Shown here one piece after another: positions 48,079-57,799 of a stretch of DNA of 64,000 nucleotides. Numbering within the stretch: position 1 is the first letter of the stretch; each line of letters opens with the position of its first letter. The position numbers and the translations under genes are program-made. The DNA comes from an uncultured Algibacter sp. (lineage in GTDB: Bacteria; Bacteroidota; Bacteroidia; Flavobacteriales; Flavobacteriaceae), in assembly GCF_947490405.1 (NCBI RefSeq), contig NZ_CANLGU010000008.1, forward strand, positions 1-64,000, given 5' to 3'. The notes beneath the pieces were generated by a model. The model made no database searches. It worked only from the letters and a program-made list of their open reading frames with translations, and was not told the DNA's origin.

Positions 48079-48097
48079 AAATTTATAAAATTAAGTT

Positions 48098-48736
48098 TTA
48101 TTTTCCTCCGAAAAGACCTCCTAATAATCCACCAAGACCACCTTTCTTTTTACTTCCGCCTAATACCATTCCAGCTACATCATCAACAATACTACCATCA
48201 CCATCGGCATCAAGAATAGACTCTAAGAAGCTTTGTTCTTGTTTTGCAGAACTTCCCCCAAGTAATCCGCCTAATAATCCACCTAGGTCATTTGAGGAAC
48301 TTACATTGTTTTGTCTCGTTTGCTTTCCTAGAACACCCATTAATATGGGAGCAGCTACTTTTAAAATATTGCCCACAGAACCAGCATCTAAACCAGATTT
48401 CTGACCAATAACTTGTTCTACTCCTTGTCTTTTTTGACCAAGTACGTGACCAAGAATTTTATCTCCATCGTTTTTTACACCATCATCAACACCACCACCA
48501 AATAAACCACCAAGGTTATCTAAAATACTACCATCGTGTTTATTACTTAAAGCACTCATAAGTCCTTCAGCACCTTGAGGAGTAGATGCATTTCGTTGCA
48601 TTGCTTTCATTAAAACAGGTAGTGCCATTGTAAGTACGCTACTTGTTTTATTTTGATCTGTTCCTGTGGATCCTGATACACCACTGATGATAGTTTTTCC
48701 AAGGTCGCTGTTTAATAAATCTAAAATTCCTGACAT
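48098..48736 (-). CDS. DUF937 (YidB-like) family protein
   Basis: A 212-residue Gly-rich cytoplasmic protein. The N-terminal DUF937 helices read LLNSDLGKTIISGVSG and SVLTMALPVLMKAMQRNAS. A second helical set follows (GNILKVAAPILMGVLGKQ), then a tail of repeated LGGLLGG blocks and ADGDGSIVDDVAGMVLGG. Function is unknown; related proteins may self-assemble. It is flanked by its own terminator and a 119-bp spacer. Confidence 0.85.
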   Translation of the reverse strand: MSGILDLLNSDLGKTIISGVSGSTGTDQNKTSSVLTMALPVLMKAMQRNASTPQGAEGLMSALSNKHDGSILDNLGGLFGGGVDDGVKNDGDKILGHVLGQKRQGVEQVIGQKSGLDAGSVGNILKVAAPILMGVLGKQTRQNNVSSSNDLGGLLGGLLGGSSAKQEQSFLESILDADGDGSIVDDVAGMVLGGSKKKGGLGGLLGGLFGGK

Positions 48737-48788
48737 GTTTTTTTTATGAATTAATTAATAATGTTTATAAAAATAGGTGGCTTAATGT

Positions 48789-48821
48789 ACAAAAAAAGTC
48801 CCAACTTCTGTAGTTAGGACT
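48789..48821 (-). terminator. Intrinsic terminator of serA
   Basis: AGTCCCAACT (48797-48806) pairs with AGTTAGGACT (48812-48821) with one mismatch; a T run follows on the minus strand. Confidence 0.7.
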
Positions 48822-48855
48822 CATTAATTCTATTTAGGTCACACGGTAATTTATC

Positions 48856-49806
48856 TTATCCTAAGATATTGATAATTTGTGAAGCTAGTTCTGTACCAAT
48901 CCTGTCTTGTGCTTCGTTGGTTGCAGCACCAGTATGTGGCGTTAACGATAATGCAGGATTCATTAGTAATTGCATTTCTGGTTTTGGTTCATTTTCAAAA
49001 ACATCTAAAGCAGCTCTAGCTACTTTTCCACTTTCAATAGCTTTAACTAGGGCTACTTCGTTTACAACACCACCACGAGCAGCGTTAGCTAAAATAACGC
49101 CATCTTTCATCATATTGAATTCTGCTTCGTCAATAACATAGTCTTTTTGCGCAGGCACATGTAGTGTTATAAAGTCTGATTGCTTTAAAACGTCTTCTTT
49201 AGAAATAGTTTCAATTTCAAAATTTACTTTCTGACCATCAAAAAAATCTAGTTCTAGATTCGCTTTTTCTAAAAATGGATCAAAAGCAACAACCTTCATG
49301 CCAGCACCAAGCGCTACTTTTGCAGTAGCTTGCCCAATACGACCAAAACCTAACACACCTAAAGTTTTTCCTTTAAGTTCAGTTCCTTTAGCATAAGCTT
49401 TCTTTAAACCTTTAAAGTTGCTATCCCCCTCTAGAGGCATTTCTCTGTTAGCATTATGTAAAAAACGTGCTAAACCATATAAGTGTCCAAACACCAATTC
49501 AGCAACAGAGTGCGAAGACGCAGCAGGTGTATTGATAACACTACGTCCTTGTTCTCTTGCATATTCTACATCGATATTATCCATACCAACTCCACCACGA
49601 CCAATTACTTTTAATCCCGGACAAGCATCTATTAAATCTTTACGAACTGTAGTAGCACTTCTAACTAATAAAACAGAAATATCATTTTCGTTGATATAGT
49701 TAATCAATTGTTCTTGTGCTACAGTGGTTGTACTTACTTCATACCCAGCTTTTTCTAGGGCATCAATACCACTTTGAGAAATTCCGTCGTTTGCTAATAC
49801 TTTCAT
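48856..49806 (-). CDS. serA: D-3-phosphoglycerate dehydrogenase-like enzyme
   Basis: A 316-residue short-form D-2-hydroxyacid dehydrogenase. It has the NAD fold GKTLGVLGFGRIGQATAKVA, substrate Arg in LVRSATTVRK, catalytic Arg in ANAARGGVVNE and catalytic His in LTPHTGAATN. It lacks the ACT regulatory domain, as do many Bacteroidota SerA proteins. Position near serC supports the first step of serine synthesis, oxidation of 3-phosphoglycerate. Other 2-hydroxyacid substrates cannot be excluded from sequence. Confidence 0.9.
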   Translation of the reverse strand: MKVLANDGISQSGIDALEKAGYEVSTTTVAQEQLINYINENDISVLLVRSATTVRKDLIDACPGLKVIGRGGVGMDNIDVEYAREQGRSVINTPAASSHSVAELVFGHLYGLARFLHNANREMPLEGDSNFKGLKKAYAKGTELKGKTLGVLGFGRIGQATAKVALGAGMKVVAFDPFLEKANLELDFFDGQKVNFEIETISKEDVLKQSDFITLHVPAQKDYVIDEAEFNMMKDGVILANAARGGVVNEVALVKAIESGKVARAALDVFENEPKPEMQLLMNPALSLTPHTGAATNEAQDRIGTELASQIINILG

Positions 49807-49906
49807 TATATAAGTTATAGATTATAAGTTAAAAGTTAAAAGTTCTGTAAACAGTTAATAATTCAACTTTAAATTAGATTTTTATTTTTTTGCCATTAGA
49901 AGGAAG

Positions 49907-49957
49907 CATGACGCGGCAATCTTATTAAACAGATTCCAGCACTTCGTTCGGAATGAC
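49907..49957. repeat. REP-like repeat between serA and serC (family 1 variant)
   Basis: CATGACGCGGCAATCT at the left and AGATTCC...CTTCGTTCGGAATGAC at the right. It lies 12 bp from the serC stop, so it may sit in the serC-serA transcript. Confidence 0.65.
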
Positions 49958-49968
49958 GATTAATTATT

Positions 49969-51033
49969 TTAAGCTTTACTTTCTAATTCGCTCATTACTT
50001 CAACAAGAACCTTTACACTATCAAGTGGTAAAGCGTTGTACATTGAAGCTCTGTAACCACCAACACTTCTGTGTCCGTTTACGCCACTTACTCCAGCTTC
50101 TTTAAGCATAGATTCAAAAGTTTCTTTTAAGTTTTCATTTTCTAAAGTGAATGTAGCATTCATGTTAGAACGGTCTTGTTTACTTGAAAAACCTTTAAAT
50201 AGCGGATTTAAGTCTATCTCAGAATACATTAAACGTGCTTTCTTTTCATTTTCTTTTTCTATGGCTTGTATACCGCCTAAATTTTTTAACCACTCAAGAG
50301 TTAACATCGTTGTGTAAACAGGGAATACAGGAGGCGTATTAAACATACTGCCTTTACTAATGTGTACTTTGTAATCCATCATAGATGGTATTTTACGAGA
50401 TACTTTTCCTAAGATGTCTTCTTTTATAACAACTAAAGTTGTTCCCGCTGGCCCCATATTTTTTTGAGCTCCAGCATAAATTAAATCAAACTTCGAAAAA
50501 TCTAGAGTACGAGAAAAAATATCACTACTCATATCACAAACTAGAGGGATATCGCATTTTGGGAATTCCTTTATTTGTGTTCCGTATATTGTATTGTTTG
50601 ATGTACAGTGGAAATAATCATAATCCTCAGGTATTTCATAACCTTTAGGAATATAATTATAGTTAGCGTCTTTAGAAGAACCAACTTCATAAATATCATC
50701 ATAAATTTTAGCTTCTTTGATGGCTTTATCAGCCCAAGCACCAGAATTTAAATATCCAGCTCTTTTTTCTAATAAATTTAAAGCAACCATTAAAAACTGA
50801 GTACTAGCACCACCTTGCAAAAACAAAGCTTTATATCCTTTACCCTCTAAACCAAGTAACTCTAAAGCTAAAGCTCTAGCGTTTTCCATGATGTCAACAA
50901 AAGCCTTACTTCTATGGGATATTTCAATTAAAGATAACCCGCTATTGTCTAAATCAACAACTGCTTGAGAAGCTTTTAATAACACTTCTGGTGGTAAAAT
51001 ACATGGTCCTGCACTAAAGTTATGTTTCTTCAT
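49969..51033 (-). CDS. serC: Phosphoserine aminotransferase
   Basis: A 354-residue PLP enzyme, second step of serine synthesis, also used in pyridoxine synthesis. Signatures are HNFSAGPCILPPEVL, SLIEISHRSKAFVDI, LFLQGGASTQFLMV and the PLP lysine in LIYAGAQKNMGPAG. The C-terminal GVSGVNGHRSVGGYRASMYNALP carries the substrate-binding Arg. Full length. Confidence 0.97.
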   Translation of the reverse strand: MKKHNFSAGPCILPPEVLLKASQAVVDLDNSGLSLIEISHRSKAFVDIMENARALALELLGLEGKGYKALFLQGGASTQFLMVALNLLEKRAGYLNSGAWADKAIKEAKIYDDIYEVGSSKDANYNYIPKGYEIPEDYDYFHCTSNNTIYGTQIKEFPKCDIPLVCDMSSDIFSRTLDFSKFDLIYAGAQKNMGPAGTTLVVIKEDILGKVSRKIPSMMDYKVHISKGSMFNTPPVFPVYTTMLTLEWLKNLGGIQAIEKENEKKARLMYSEIDLNPLFKGFSSKQDRSNMNATFTLENENLKETFESMLKEAGVSGVNGHRSVGGYRASMYNALPLDSVKVLVEVMSELESKA

Positions 51034-51109
51034 TTTTGTAGTAAAATTTAAAGATGCAAAGTTCCTAATTAATTAAGTATTTATTGTTAAGAATTCAATA
51101 ATTTTTTCG

Positions 51110-52168
51110 TCAAATTGATAATAAAAATTTAATGGAATCTACATCATCCGCATAATCCCAAAGTTGTGGTTTTTGAGTATGTCCAAAAGGGATTTCTTTT
51201 TTAGAAAAACCTTTAGAAACAATACACTGAATTTGTTCTTTTTTTGTTTCTAAACTGTTTGTTAATTCAGATAAATCATCATAATATTCATAAAACATCG
51301 TAGCTATTGGTGATGCGAAGCTTTCATCTTCTTTTATCATAAAGAAACCATTTTCAAGCATATCAAATTCACTCATTAAATACACTGCTTTGTTATAATC
51401 GTAGTTATTGGCGTATTTTGCTTTTTCAACAATGGGATGCCAGTGATAAATGGCTTCAAAAAAGGCATCAAATTTATAGCCTTTAGGTACAAAAAGTTTA
51501 GATACATTTCTACATCCTAAACCGAAATACCTAAAAATATCTTCAGAAAGATTTTTTAAATCCTCAGCAGTCTCATTTCCAGTTAATATGGCTACAGAAT
51601 TTCTATTGTTTCTAATAATTGATGGTTTATTTTTAAAGTAGTACTCAAAATAGCGTGCTGTATTATTGCTACCTGTTGCAATCACAGCATCAAAGTTTGC
51701 TAGTTTTTCTTCAGTAAATTCTATTTTTTGTTTAAACTGGGGTTCTACGTATTCCAAATATTTTGCTAAAAATGGAAGTAATTGCTTATCGTTTGAAGAC
51801 TGCTTTACCAGTACATGGTGACCAGAAATTAAAACAGACAAAAAATCATGAAATCCTACTAAGGGAATGTTGCCAGCCATAATAATGGCAATCCTTTTAG
51901 GATGATTTACGTCTATTTTATAGGGGTTTAACCACGTGTTTAAATTTTCTGAAGTTAGCGCATCAGACCAAGATTTTAAGGCAAACTTTATATTGTCTTC
52001 AGTAAACCAACCGTTATGCTCTTTGGCAAGTTTTAACTGATGTTTAAAGCCATCGAAGAAAATATCGTTATGTTCAATATTATCTGCTTTTTCAAGATCT
52101 TCATTAGAAAATTGCCGAATAAAATCTCCTAATTTTATAAAAGCGTTAATTCTTTCTTGTAATTGCAT
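51110..52168 (-). CDS. Acyl-CoA reductase (LuxC-like)
   Basis: A 352-residue member of the LuxC/acyl-CoA reductase family, an aldehyde-dehydrogenase-like fold that reduces acyl-CoA to aldehyde. Supporting motifs are IAIIMAGNIPLVGFHDFLSVLISGH, VLVKQSSNDKQLLPFL, AVIATGSNNTARYFEYYF and the active-site Cys in YFGLGCRNVSKLFVP. No lux operon is present. In Flavobacteriaceae this gene commonly sits beside serC and a divergent ferredoxin, as here, which suggests a shared redox role. Confidence 0.88.
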   Translation of the reverse strand: MQLQERINAFIKLGDFIRQFSNEDLEKADNIEHNDIFFDGFKHQLKLAKEHNGWFTEDNIKFALKSWSDALTSENLNTWLNPYKIDVNHPKRIAIIMAGNIPLVGFHDFLSVLISGHHVLVKQSSNDKQLLPFLAKYLEYVEPQFKQKIEFTEEKLANFDAVIATGSNNTARYFEYYFKNKPSIIRNNRNSVAILTGNETAEDLKNLSEDIFRYFGLGCRNVSKLFVPKGYKFDAFFEAIYHWHPIVEKAKYANNYDYNKAVYLMSEFDMLENGFFMIKEDESFASPIATMFYEYYDDLSELTNSLETKKEQIQCIVSKGFSKKEIPFGHTQKPQLWDYADDVDSIKFLLSI

Positions 52169-52174
52169 TCTTAA

Positions 52175-52220
52175 TTTGGTTATGAATGGTTTTGGCTTTA
52201 TTTTTGCAACTGCAAATTTA
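52175..52220. promoter_or_regulatory. Divergent promoters of ferredoxin and acyl-CoA reductase genes
   Basis: Plus strand: TTTG (52175-52178), 20 bases, TATTTTTG (52199-52206), a near-consensus promoter for the ferredoxin gene. Minus strand: TAAATTTG at 52213-52220 is a consensus -7 for the acyl-CoA reductase gene, though its -33 is weak. The two -7 elements lie only six bases apart, so the promoters may compete or be co-regulated. Confidence 0.65.
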
Positions 52221-52266
52221 AGGATTCTGTATGGAGTTCATGAATTTTAAAAGATAAAAAATTACT

Positions 52267-52620
52267 ATGGCAATTATAATAACAGACGAATGTATAAATT
52301 GTGGTGCTTGCGAACCCGAGTGCCCAAATACAGCAATATATGAAGGCGCTGACGACTGGCGTTACAAAGACGGTACAAGTTTAGAAGGTACAGTGGTGCT
52401 TACTGACGGTAGGGAAGTAGATGCCGATGAAGCTCAAGAACCTGTAAGTGACGAACTATACTACATCGTGCCTGATAAATGTACAGAATGTAAAGGATTC
52501 CATGACGAACCTCAATGTGCAGCAGTTTGCCCAGTGGATTGTTGTGTACCAGATGAAGATGTTGTAGAAACTGAAGAAGAGCTTCTAGCAAAACAACGTT
52601 TTATGCATCCTGATGGATAG
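52267..52620 (+). CDS. fdx: 2[4Fe-4S] ferredoxin
   Basis: A 117-residue ferredoxin. Cluster-binding sets are [13 protein letters not shown] near the N-terminus and [22 protein letters not shown] near residue 75, with an insert between them and an extended acidic C-terminus ([10 protein letters not shown]). This fits Allochromatium-type ferredoxins with an insert between cluster ligands. It transfers electrons in the cytoplasm; the partner is unknown, but the acyl-CoA reductase gene is divergent to it. Confidence 0.95.
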   Translation: MAIIITDECINCGACEPECPNTAIYEGADDWRYKDGTSLEGTVVLTDGREVDADEAQEPVSDELYYIVPDKCTECKGFHDEPQCAAVCPVDCCVPDEDVVETEEELLAKQRFMHPDG

Positions 52621-52647
52621 TCTATAAAAATATAGTTAAGAATAGGG

Positions 52648-52679
52648 AAACCCTGAGTGAAAGCTTGGGGTTTTTTGTT
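52648..52679 (+). terminator. Intrinsic terminator of the ferredoxin gene
   Basis: AAACCCTGAG pairs with CTTGGGGTTT (10-bp stem with G-U pairs, six-base loop), then TTTGTTT. Confidence 0.75.
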
Positions 52680-52809
52680 TAAAATTTTTTTATAATTACT
52701 TGAGCACATGTATTGCTGTTTTGGTAGGAAAAAACGAACTTCGCTTATCTAACCAAATAGTTCATTAAAACGGAATCATGCCTATAATGTTGGCAGTTAT
52801 TTGAAAAAA

Positions 52810-53649
52810 ATGAAAAAAATCGAGATATCATATAATACTGAAACGCTATCAGCAACTTTATTTGACGATAATAGCAACGATAAAAAAACTGTTTTAATTA
52901 TTGCCTCAGCCACAGGAGTAAAGCAAGAATATTACACTAAATTCGCCAAATATGCTCAAAATAATGGGATTACGGTAATAACATTTGATTACACCGGTAT
53001 AGGTCGATCTTTAAAAAAACCTATTAAGGAGATAAATATAAATGCTGCGGATTGGGGAAGAAATGATTTGGAAAGTATAATTCAATATGTTACAACTAAC
53101 TATCCAAAATCAAAGAAGGTTATTCTTGGACATAGCATTGGGGGGCAACTGATTGGACTTGCAAAATCATCTAATAAATTGGATAAAATAGTTTTAGTTG
53201 CAGCGCAATCAGGCTACTGGAAGTATTGGAAAGGAATTGGTAGAATTAAAATGTGGCTCAATTGGTATATCCTTTTTCCATTATTACTTAAGACTTTTGG
53301 TTATTTGAAATCTAAGAGAATTAGTGGTATGGAAAACCTACCGTATAATGTTGCTAATCAATGGCGAAATTGGGGTAAGAAAAGTAATTATATTCTTAGT
53401 GATAAGTCAATCAATAAAGTCTTTTATGAAACAATAGAGGCTAATTTAACCGCTTTTAGCATAGATGATGATAACTTTGCTCCCAAAGAGGCAGTAGATT
53501 GGATGACGGAGAAATATATAAATACAAAAAGTAGATCAATACATCTAAAACCAATCGACTTTCAAACTAATAAAATCGGACATTTTGGAGTTTTTAAAGA
53601 ACGATTTAAAAATACAATTTGGACTCAAATTTTGAGTGAAGTAAAATAA
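52810..53649 (+). CDS. Alpha/beta hydrolase
   Basis: A 279-residue cytoplasmic alpha/beta-hydrolase fold protein. The nucleophile elbow GHSIGG places Ser at 109, and a C-terminal His258 in KIGHFGVF completes the site; an acidic residue of the triad is not certain. VITFDYTGIGRS is the conserved strand-loop after strand 4. Similar proteins are labelled predicted alpha/beta hydrolase of the YheT-like/COG4757 group. The substrate is unknown. The frame opens at a TTG nine bases earlier. Confidence 0.85.
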   Translation: MKKIEISYNTETLSATLFDDNSNDKKTVLIIASATGVKQEYYTKFAKYAQNNGITVITFDYTGIGRSLKKPIKEININAADWGRNDLESIIQYVTTNYPKSKKVILGHSIGGQLIGLAKSSNKLDKIVLVAAQSGYWKYWKGIGRIKMWLNWYILFPLLLKTFGYLKSKRISGMENLPYNVANQWRNWGKKSNYILSDKSINKVFYETIEANLTAFSIDDDNFAPKEAVDWMTEKYINTKSRSIHLKPIDFQTNKIGHFGVFKERFKNTIWTQILSEVK

Positions 53650-53696
53650 CGAACTACCAACAATTGAAGCTTCAAGTTAATTAATTTTACTTGTAT

Positions 53697-55169
53697 TTAG
53701 TTTTCTGAACTCTCAAAAGCTTTCATTTCCAGAGAGGGTTCTAATACGCCTTCGCTATCCCAAATCGTTTTTTCATATTTGTTTAGTTTTATAAAAGGCA
53801 CTTTTTCAACTTGTTTTATTTTTTCAAAATTTAATGATGTTAACCTATTATGTTTTGTTATGAGTAGCTCATCCTTGGTTCTATTATCGCCTTCAATTGT
53901 AAAATCAAAAGCTACTTTATTTCGTTTGCTACTGTTTTCAATAAATTTTAAAGGCCTACTTACATAAAAATAACTGCCATAAACATGTTTTATATATTTT
54001 GGGTGATACAGATTACTGCTATCTTTTTCAAAAATCATGGTGCCTTCACTTACATTTTCAATGTATTTTACACCCAATAGCAGTCGTAGATTAAATTTTT
54101 GTCCTCGCCGCTTTTTATAATATCCATAATCTACTCTTGTAATGGCATAAGTATCATCTGCAACATAGAGTTTTCCTGTGTATTTTGATTTTCCTTTTTT
54201 TGGTACATAAGAAATAATGTAAACTGGTTCTCCATTGTTATAGCCCACATCTTCAAATTTGTATTCGTATAAATCGGTGTTCAATAGCTTGCTCAAGAAC
54301 GCTCCATTGTATAATTGCGCACGTTTTAGTAAAGATTTTATGCTGCTATTTAAATGGTCTAATGTGTATTGGTTTTCATTATTCTCTTTAAAATTATCAT
54401 CATTTAAGGATAATGAATCTTCTATTTTAAAAAGTCCAGTTTTTAACTTGTATGTTTTTGTAGTGTCTAAATAAGTAAGTATAATATTTTGCATTTTCTC
54501 TTGAATATTATCAATCGAAAAATCGTTTTTATAATCTAAAAGTTCTGTGGCTTTTTCAATCTCTAGTTTTATACTGTCTTTATTTAACGTAAATATTTTT
54601 CCCTTAGCATCAGAAAACTGAATCATATTACTATTTTTTACTTGCTTTACCAAGGCCGTTAAGCTATTATTTACGTCTTGTAACTGTTTCTTTTTTACAT
54701 GAGAAGCTTTATCAATTTCAAACTCTAAGCTTTTAAAATCTACATGGTCTGTGGTACGTTTAAACATATTGTATTGCTGTAAGTCATTACTATAGTTATC
54801 GGTGAGTTTTGCTTTTACTTTAGCAATAATTGAATCAGCATTTAGGGCTTTATTACTAATAAAAACTTCATCTAATTTATTAATGGATTCCTGAAGTTCA
54901 ATGACAAAATTAAGCGCTTTAATATCTTTTATAGTGAGTGATTTGTTTTCATAACCTATGCAGGAAATGGTAATGGATTTATTGTCTTTAGTAGAGGAAA
55001 TTGTAAAAAAACCTTCATCGTTTGAAATGACACCACTGTATTTCCCAGTTTTAATGTTGGCATAAGGAATTGGTTTCCTTGATGATTTATCAATAAGTTT
55101 TGCGGTTATACTTTGTGCAACTATTGATAAACTAAACAGATAAAATAGAAGAGTAATTTTAATTCTCAT
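53697..55169 (-). CDS. Exported CarboxypepD_reg domain protein
   Basis: A 490-residue protein with a signal peptide (ending SIVAQ). A CarboxypepD_reg-like beta-sandwich (about 20-95: ITAKLIDKSSRKPIPYANI...SITISCIGYENKSLTI) follows. Then comes a long domain with charged helices and late beta strands (NGEPVYIISYVPKKGKSKYTGKLYVADDTYAITRVDYGYYKK). The arrangement is common in Bacteroidota exported proteins of unknown function and is not a TonB receptor, as no plug or barrel is present. Confidence 0.82.
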   Translation of the reverse strand: MRIKITLLFYLFSLSIVAQSITAKLIDKSSRKPIPYANIKTGKYSGVISNDEGFFTISSTKDNKSITISCIGYENKSLTIKDIKALNFVIELQESINKLDEVFISNKALNADSIIAKVKAKLTDNYSNDLQQYNMFKRTTDHVDFKSLEFEIDKASHVKKKQLQDVNNSLTALVKQVKNSNMIQFSDAKGKIFTLNKDSIKLEIEKATELLDYKNDFSIDNIQEKMQNIILTYLDTTKTYKLKTGLFKIEDSLSLNDDNFKENNENQYTLDHLNSSIKSLLKRAQLYNGAFLSKLLNTDLYEYKFEDVGYNNGEPVYIISYVPKKGKSKYTGKLYVADDTYAITRVDYGYYKKRRGQKFNLRLLLGVKYIENVSEGTMIFEKDSSNLYHPKYIKHVYGSYFYVSRPLKFIENSSKRNKVAFDFTIEGDNRTKDELLITKHNRLTSLNFEKIKQVEKVPFIKLNKYEKTIWDSEGVLEPSLEMKAFESSEN

Positions 55170-55422
55170 TTTTTACTAATAAATGATTTCGTGTATTCAA
55201 CGAGTCAAATTAAGTAATGTTTCAGTTTGCATTAGCATTATAATTCATATTTAACTTTTAATTAATTATTCTTTGTCTGTCAATTACTAATTACTTTTAC
55301 GCATGGTTTATATTTGATGGTGTGTTTTACAAATGACGTTAAAAAGTTATCAGTAATATGTTATTTGAAATTTTTGTCATCTACTACAAGTCAATTTAAT
55401 GAAATAAATTAAGTCTAAGAAA

Positions 55423-56493
55423 ATGAAAAGAGGAATATTATATAAATTAGTTAGTTATCCAAGTTTAATAACTCTCAAAGAGGGTTTTGGAGTGTATTTA
55501 AATTATAAAGGATATGATTTTTCTGTTAGAGTTCAACAACATGTCAAAGCATTACAAATTTTAGATTATGACAATGATATAATCGTCAATAAAATTTCAG
55601 ATAAAGAATCTGAAAGTAGTTTGAAAACTAACACAATAAAAGAATTGTCAAAAAATGAACTTTTTATTCAGATAGAGAATTCAAAACTTATTGTTGAAAC
55701 CATAGGGGCTAATTGTAATTCTTTTAGGACTAGAGATATAACAAATTTATTATTTGGTATAGAGGTTGAAGATATAGAAAATGTGGATTCAGTACAAGAT
55801 GAATTTGATGATATGTTAAAGTATTTCTTGAAAATTTATAGAATAAAATCAGGAGATATTCACACAAAATTTCCAGAAGATTTAAATGAAGAGTTAATTG
55901 TAATAAGAGATGGTAAAAATTTATACAGACAAGAAGATTTGGATAAGGAAGTGAGTGAGAGGTTAAATTCTGTAATGAGTGTTGCAATAGCAATAAAAAG
56001 CTTAAAAATGCCTAATTCTTTTACTATTGGTTCTAAGATGAGCTTAGATTTTGAAAAAAATGGTAAAACAATAAAAGAATTTATAAAATCAAATGGTGAA
56101 ATATCTCAAATTGATGAATTTCTTCTCAAAGCAAGAGAGGAATTTTATGTAAAAAGTAATTTTAAGTACTCTATTTTGGAATTGTTTACAATGATTGAAG
56201 TTCTTGTTGTGAATATTTTGACAAAATATAAATTGGCAAATGGTGTTTCTAATAAAAAACTTAAGGAGTTTAAAAAAAATATACCTATAAGTTACTTAAT
56301 CAATGTTGAATTACCATTGATTTTGAATAATATCACTATTGAAGACAGAAAAGTTTTGAGTAAGATAGATGGTATACGTAAGATTAGAAATGAAATTATT
56401 CATGAAAATAGAAAAATAGCAAGAGAGGAATGCGAGTTTGCCTTTAAAGCAGTAAATGATTTTTTTGAAGTTTTGAGAAAAAATCATTTATAG
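55423..56493 (+). CDS. Hypothetical protein with C-terminal HEPN-type RNxxxH motif
   Basis: A 356-residue protein I do not recognise overall. The C-terminal 150 residues are helical, with ILELFTMIEVLVVNILTKYKL, a hydrophilic linker, then KIDGIRKIRNEIIHENR and a final helix. RNEIIH (Arg322 to His327) fits the Rx4-6H catalytic motif of HEPN ribonucleases, which are frequent in toxin-antitoxin, defence and stress systems. The N-terminal 200 residues are beta-rich, AT-rich and without motif. No antitoxin-like partner (MNT or short coding frame) is adjacent. Flanking genes are core functions, so it looks like an accessory insertion. Confidence 0.65.
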   Translation: MKRGILYKLVSYPSLITLKEGFGVYLNYKGYDFSVRVQQHVKALQILDYDNDIIVNKISDKESESSLKTNTIKELSKNELFIQIENSKLIVETIGANCNSFRTRDITNLLFGIEVEDIENVDSVQDEFDDMLKYFLKIYRIKSGDIHTKFPEDLNEELIVIRDGKNLYRQEDLDKEVSERLNSVMSVAIAIKSLKMPNSFTIGSKMSLDFEKNGKTIKEFIKSNGEISQIDEFLLKAREEFYVKSNFKYSILELFTMIEVLVVNILTKYKLANGVSNKKLKEFKKNIPISYLINVELPLILNNITIEDRKVLSKIDGIRKIRNEIIHENRKIAREECEFAFKAVNDFFEVLRKNHL

Positions 56494-56561
56494 TAATTAT
56501 GTATTAAGTATTTAATACGATTAAAAATTATTAGAGTTAAGGGAATATATTTCCAATTAAC

Positions 56562-56569
56562 TACATTTG
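56562..56569 (+). promoter_or_regulatory. ychF promoter -7 element
   Basis: TACATTTG matches TAnnTTTG exactly and lies 23 bp before the ychF ATG. The -33 region is not well matched. Confidence 0.5.
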
Positions 56570-56592
56570 CAATCGCAAAAATTACAGTAATT

Positions 56593-57687
56593 ATGAAAGC
56601 AGGCATTGTAGGATTACCAAATGTTGGAAAGTCAACGTTATTTAATTGTTTATCAAACGCTAAGGCGCAAAGTGCAAATTTTCCGTTTTGTACTATAGAG
56701 CCAAATATTGGTGTGGTAAATGTTCCAGATCCAAGATTGGAAAAATTAGAAAGCTTGGTTACTCCAGAAAAAGTGATTCCTGCAACTGTAGAAATTGTAG
56801 ATATTGCAGGATTGGTTAAAGGAGCTAGTAAAGGTGAAGGTTTAGGAAACCAGTTTTTGGCTAATATTAGAGAAACTGATGCTATTTTGCACGTATTAAG
56901 ATGTTTTGACAATGATAATATTGTGCATGTTGATGGTAACGTAAACCCCATAAGAGATAAGGAAACTATCGATATGGAATTGCAGTTAAAAGACTTAGAA
57001 ACAGCAGAAAAAAAATTAGATAAAGTAAAACGTGCTGCTAAAACTGGCAATAAAGATGCCCAAAAAGAAGAAGCTATTTTATTAAAAATTAAAGCAGGAT
57101 TGGAGTCTGGAATATCTGTAAGAGCTTTAGAGTTTGGAGATGATGATTATAATGACTTTGTTATACCATCACAGTTTATTACTGATAAACCTGTAATGTA
57201 TGTTTGTAATGTAGACGAAGGTTCAGCGGTTTCTGGCAATGCTTATGTGGATGAAGTAAAAGAAGCTGTTAAAGATGAAAATGCTGAGGTTTTGGTTTTA
57301 GCCGTTGGTACCGAAGCAGATATTAATGAACTGGACGATTACGAAGAGCGACAAATGTTTCTACAAGATATAGGTTTAGACGAACCTGGAGCTGCTAAAT
57401 TAATTAGAGGAGCATACAAGCTTTTAAATCAGCAAACATACTTTACCGCAGGTGTTAAAGAAGTGCGTGCTTGGACTGTAGATATAGGTGCTACTGCACC
57501 ACAAGCGGCTGGTGTAATACATACTGATTTTGAAAAGGGATTTATTCGTGCTGAGGTAATCAGCTATAATGACTATACAGAATATGGTAGTGAAGCTAAA
57601 GTAAAAGAAGCAGGAAAAATGCGTGTTGAAGGAAAGAATTACATAGTAAAAGACGGTGACGTGATGCATTTCTTATTTAATGTTTAG
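56593..57687 (+). CDS. ychF: Redox-regulated ATPase/GTPase YchF
   Basis: A 364-residue Obg-family P-loop protein. It has G1 [12 protein letters not shown], switch region [46 protein letters not shown], and the YchF-specific central coiled coil. It ends with a TGS domain ([15 protein letters not shown]...[19 protein letters not shown]). YchF binds ATP and associates with ribosomes and stress responses. Full length and highly conserved. Confidence 0.97.
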   Translation: MKAGIVGLPNVGKSTLFNCLSNAKAQSANFPFCTIEPNIGVVNVPDPRLEKLESLVTPEKVIPATVEIVDIAGLVKGASKGEGLGNQFLANIRETDAILHVLRCFDNDNIVHVDGNVNPIRDKETIDMELQLKDLETAEKKLDKVKRAAKTGNKDAQKEEAILLKIKAGLESGISVRALEFGDDDYNDFVIPSQFITDKPVMYVCNVDEGSAVSGNAYVDEVKEAVKDENAEVLVLAVGTEADINELDDYEERQMFLQDIGLDEPGAAKLIRGAYKLLNQQTYFTAGVKEVRAWTVDIGATAPQAAGVIHTDFEKGFIRAEVISYNDYTEYGSEAKVKEAGKMRVEGKNYIVKDGDVMHFLFNV

Positions 57688-57799
57688 TTTTTTTCTGTAA
57701 GGTTTGTAGGTTTTTTGATACTATTTGTTAGTTTTGTGTGTTTTGATTAATAAAATAACACTAAACTTTAAACATTATCAAAAAAAATAAAAACCACTC

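Noticed and set aside
51110-52168. Bioluminescence (lux) locus suggested by the LuxC-like gene
   Set aside because: No luxA, luxB, luxD or luxE is present; the neighbours are serC and a ferredoxin.
56484-57050. 188-codon ORF antisense to ychF
   Set aside because: Overlaps the ychF 5' half on the opposite strand; composition follows ychF codons.
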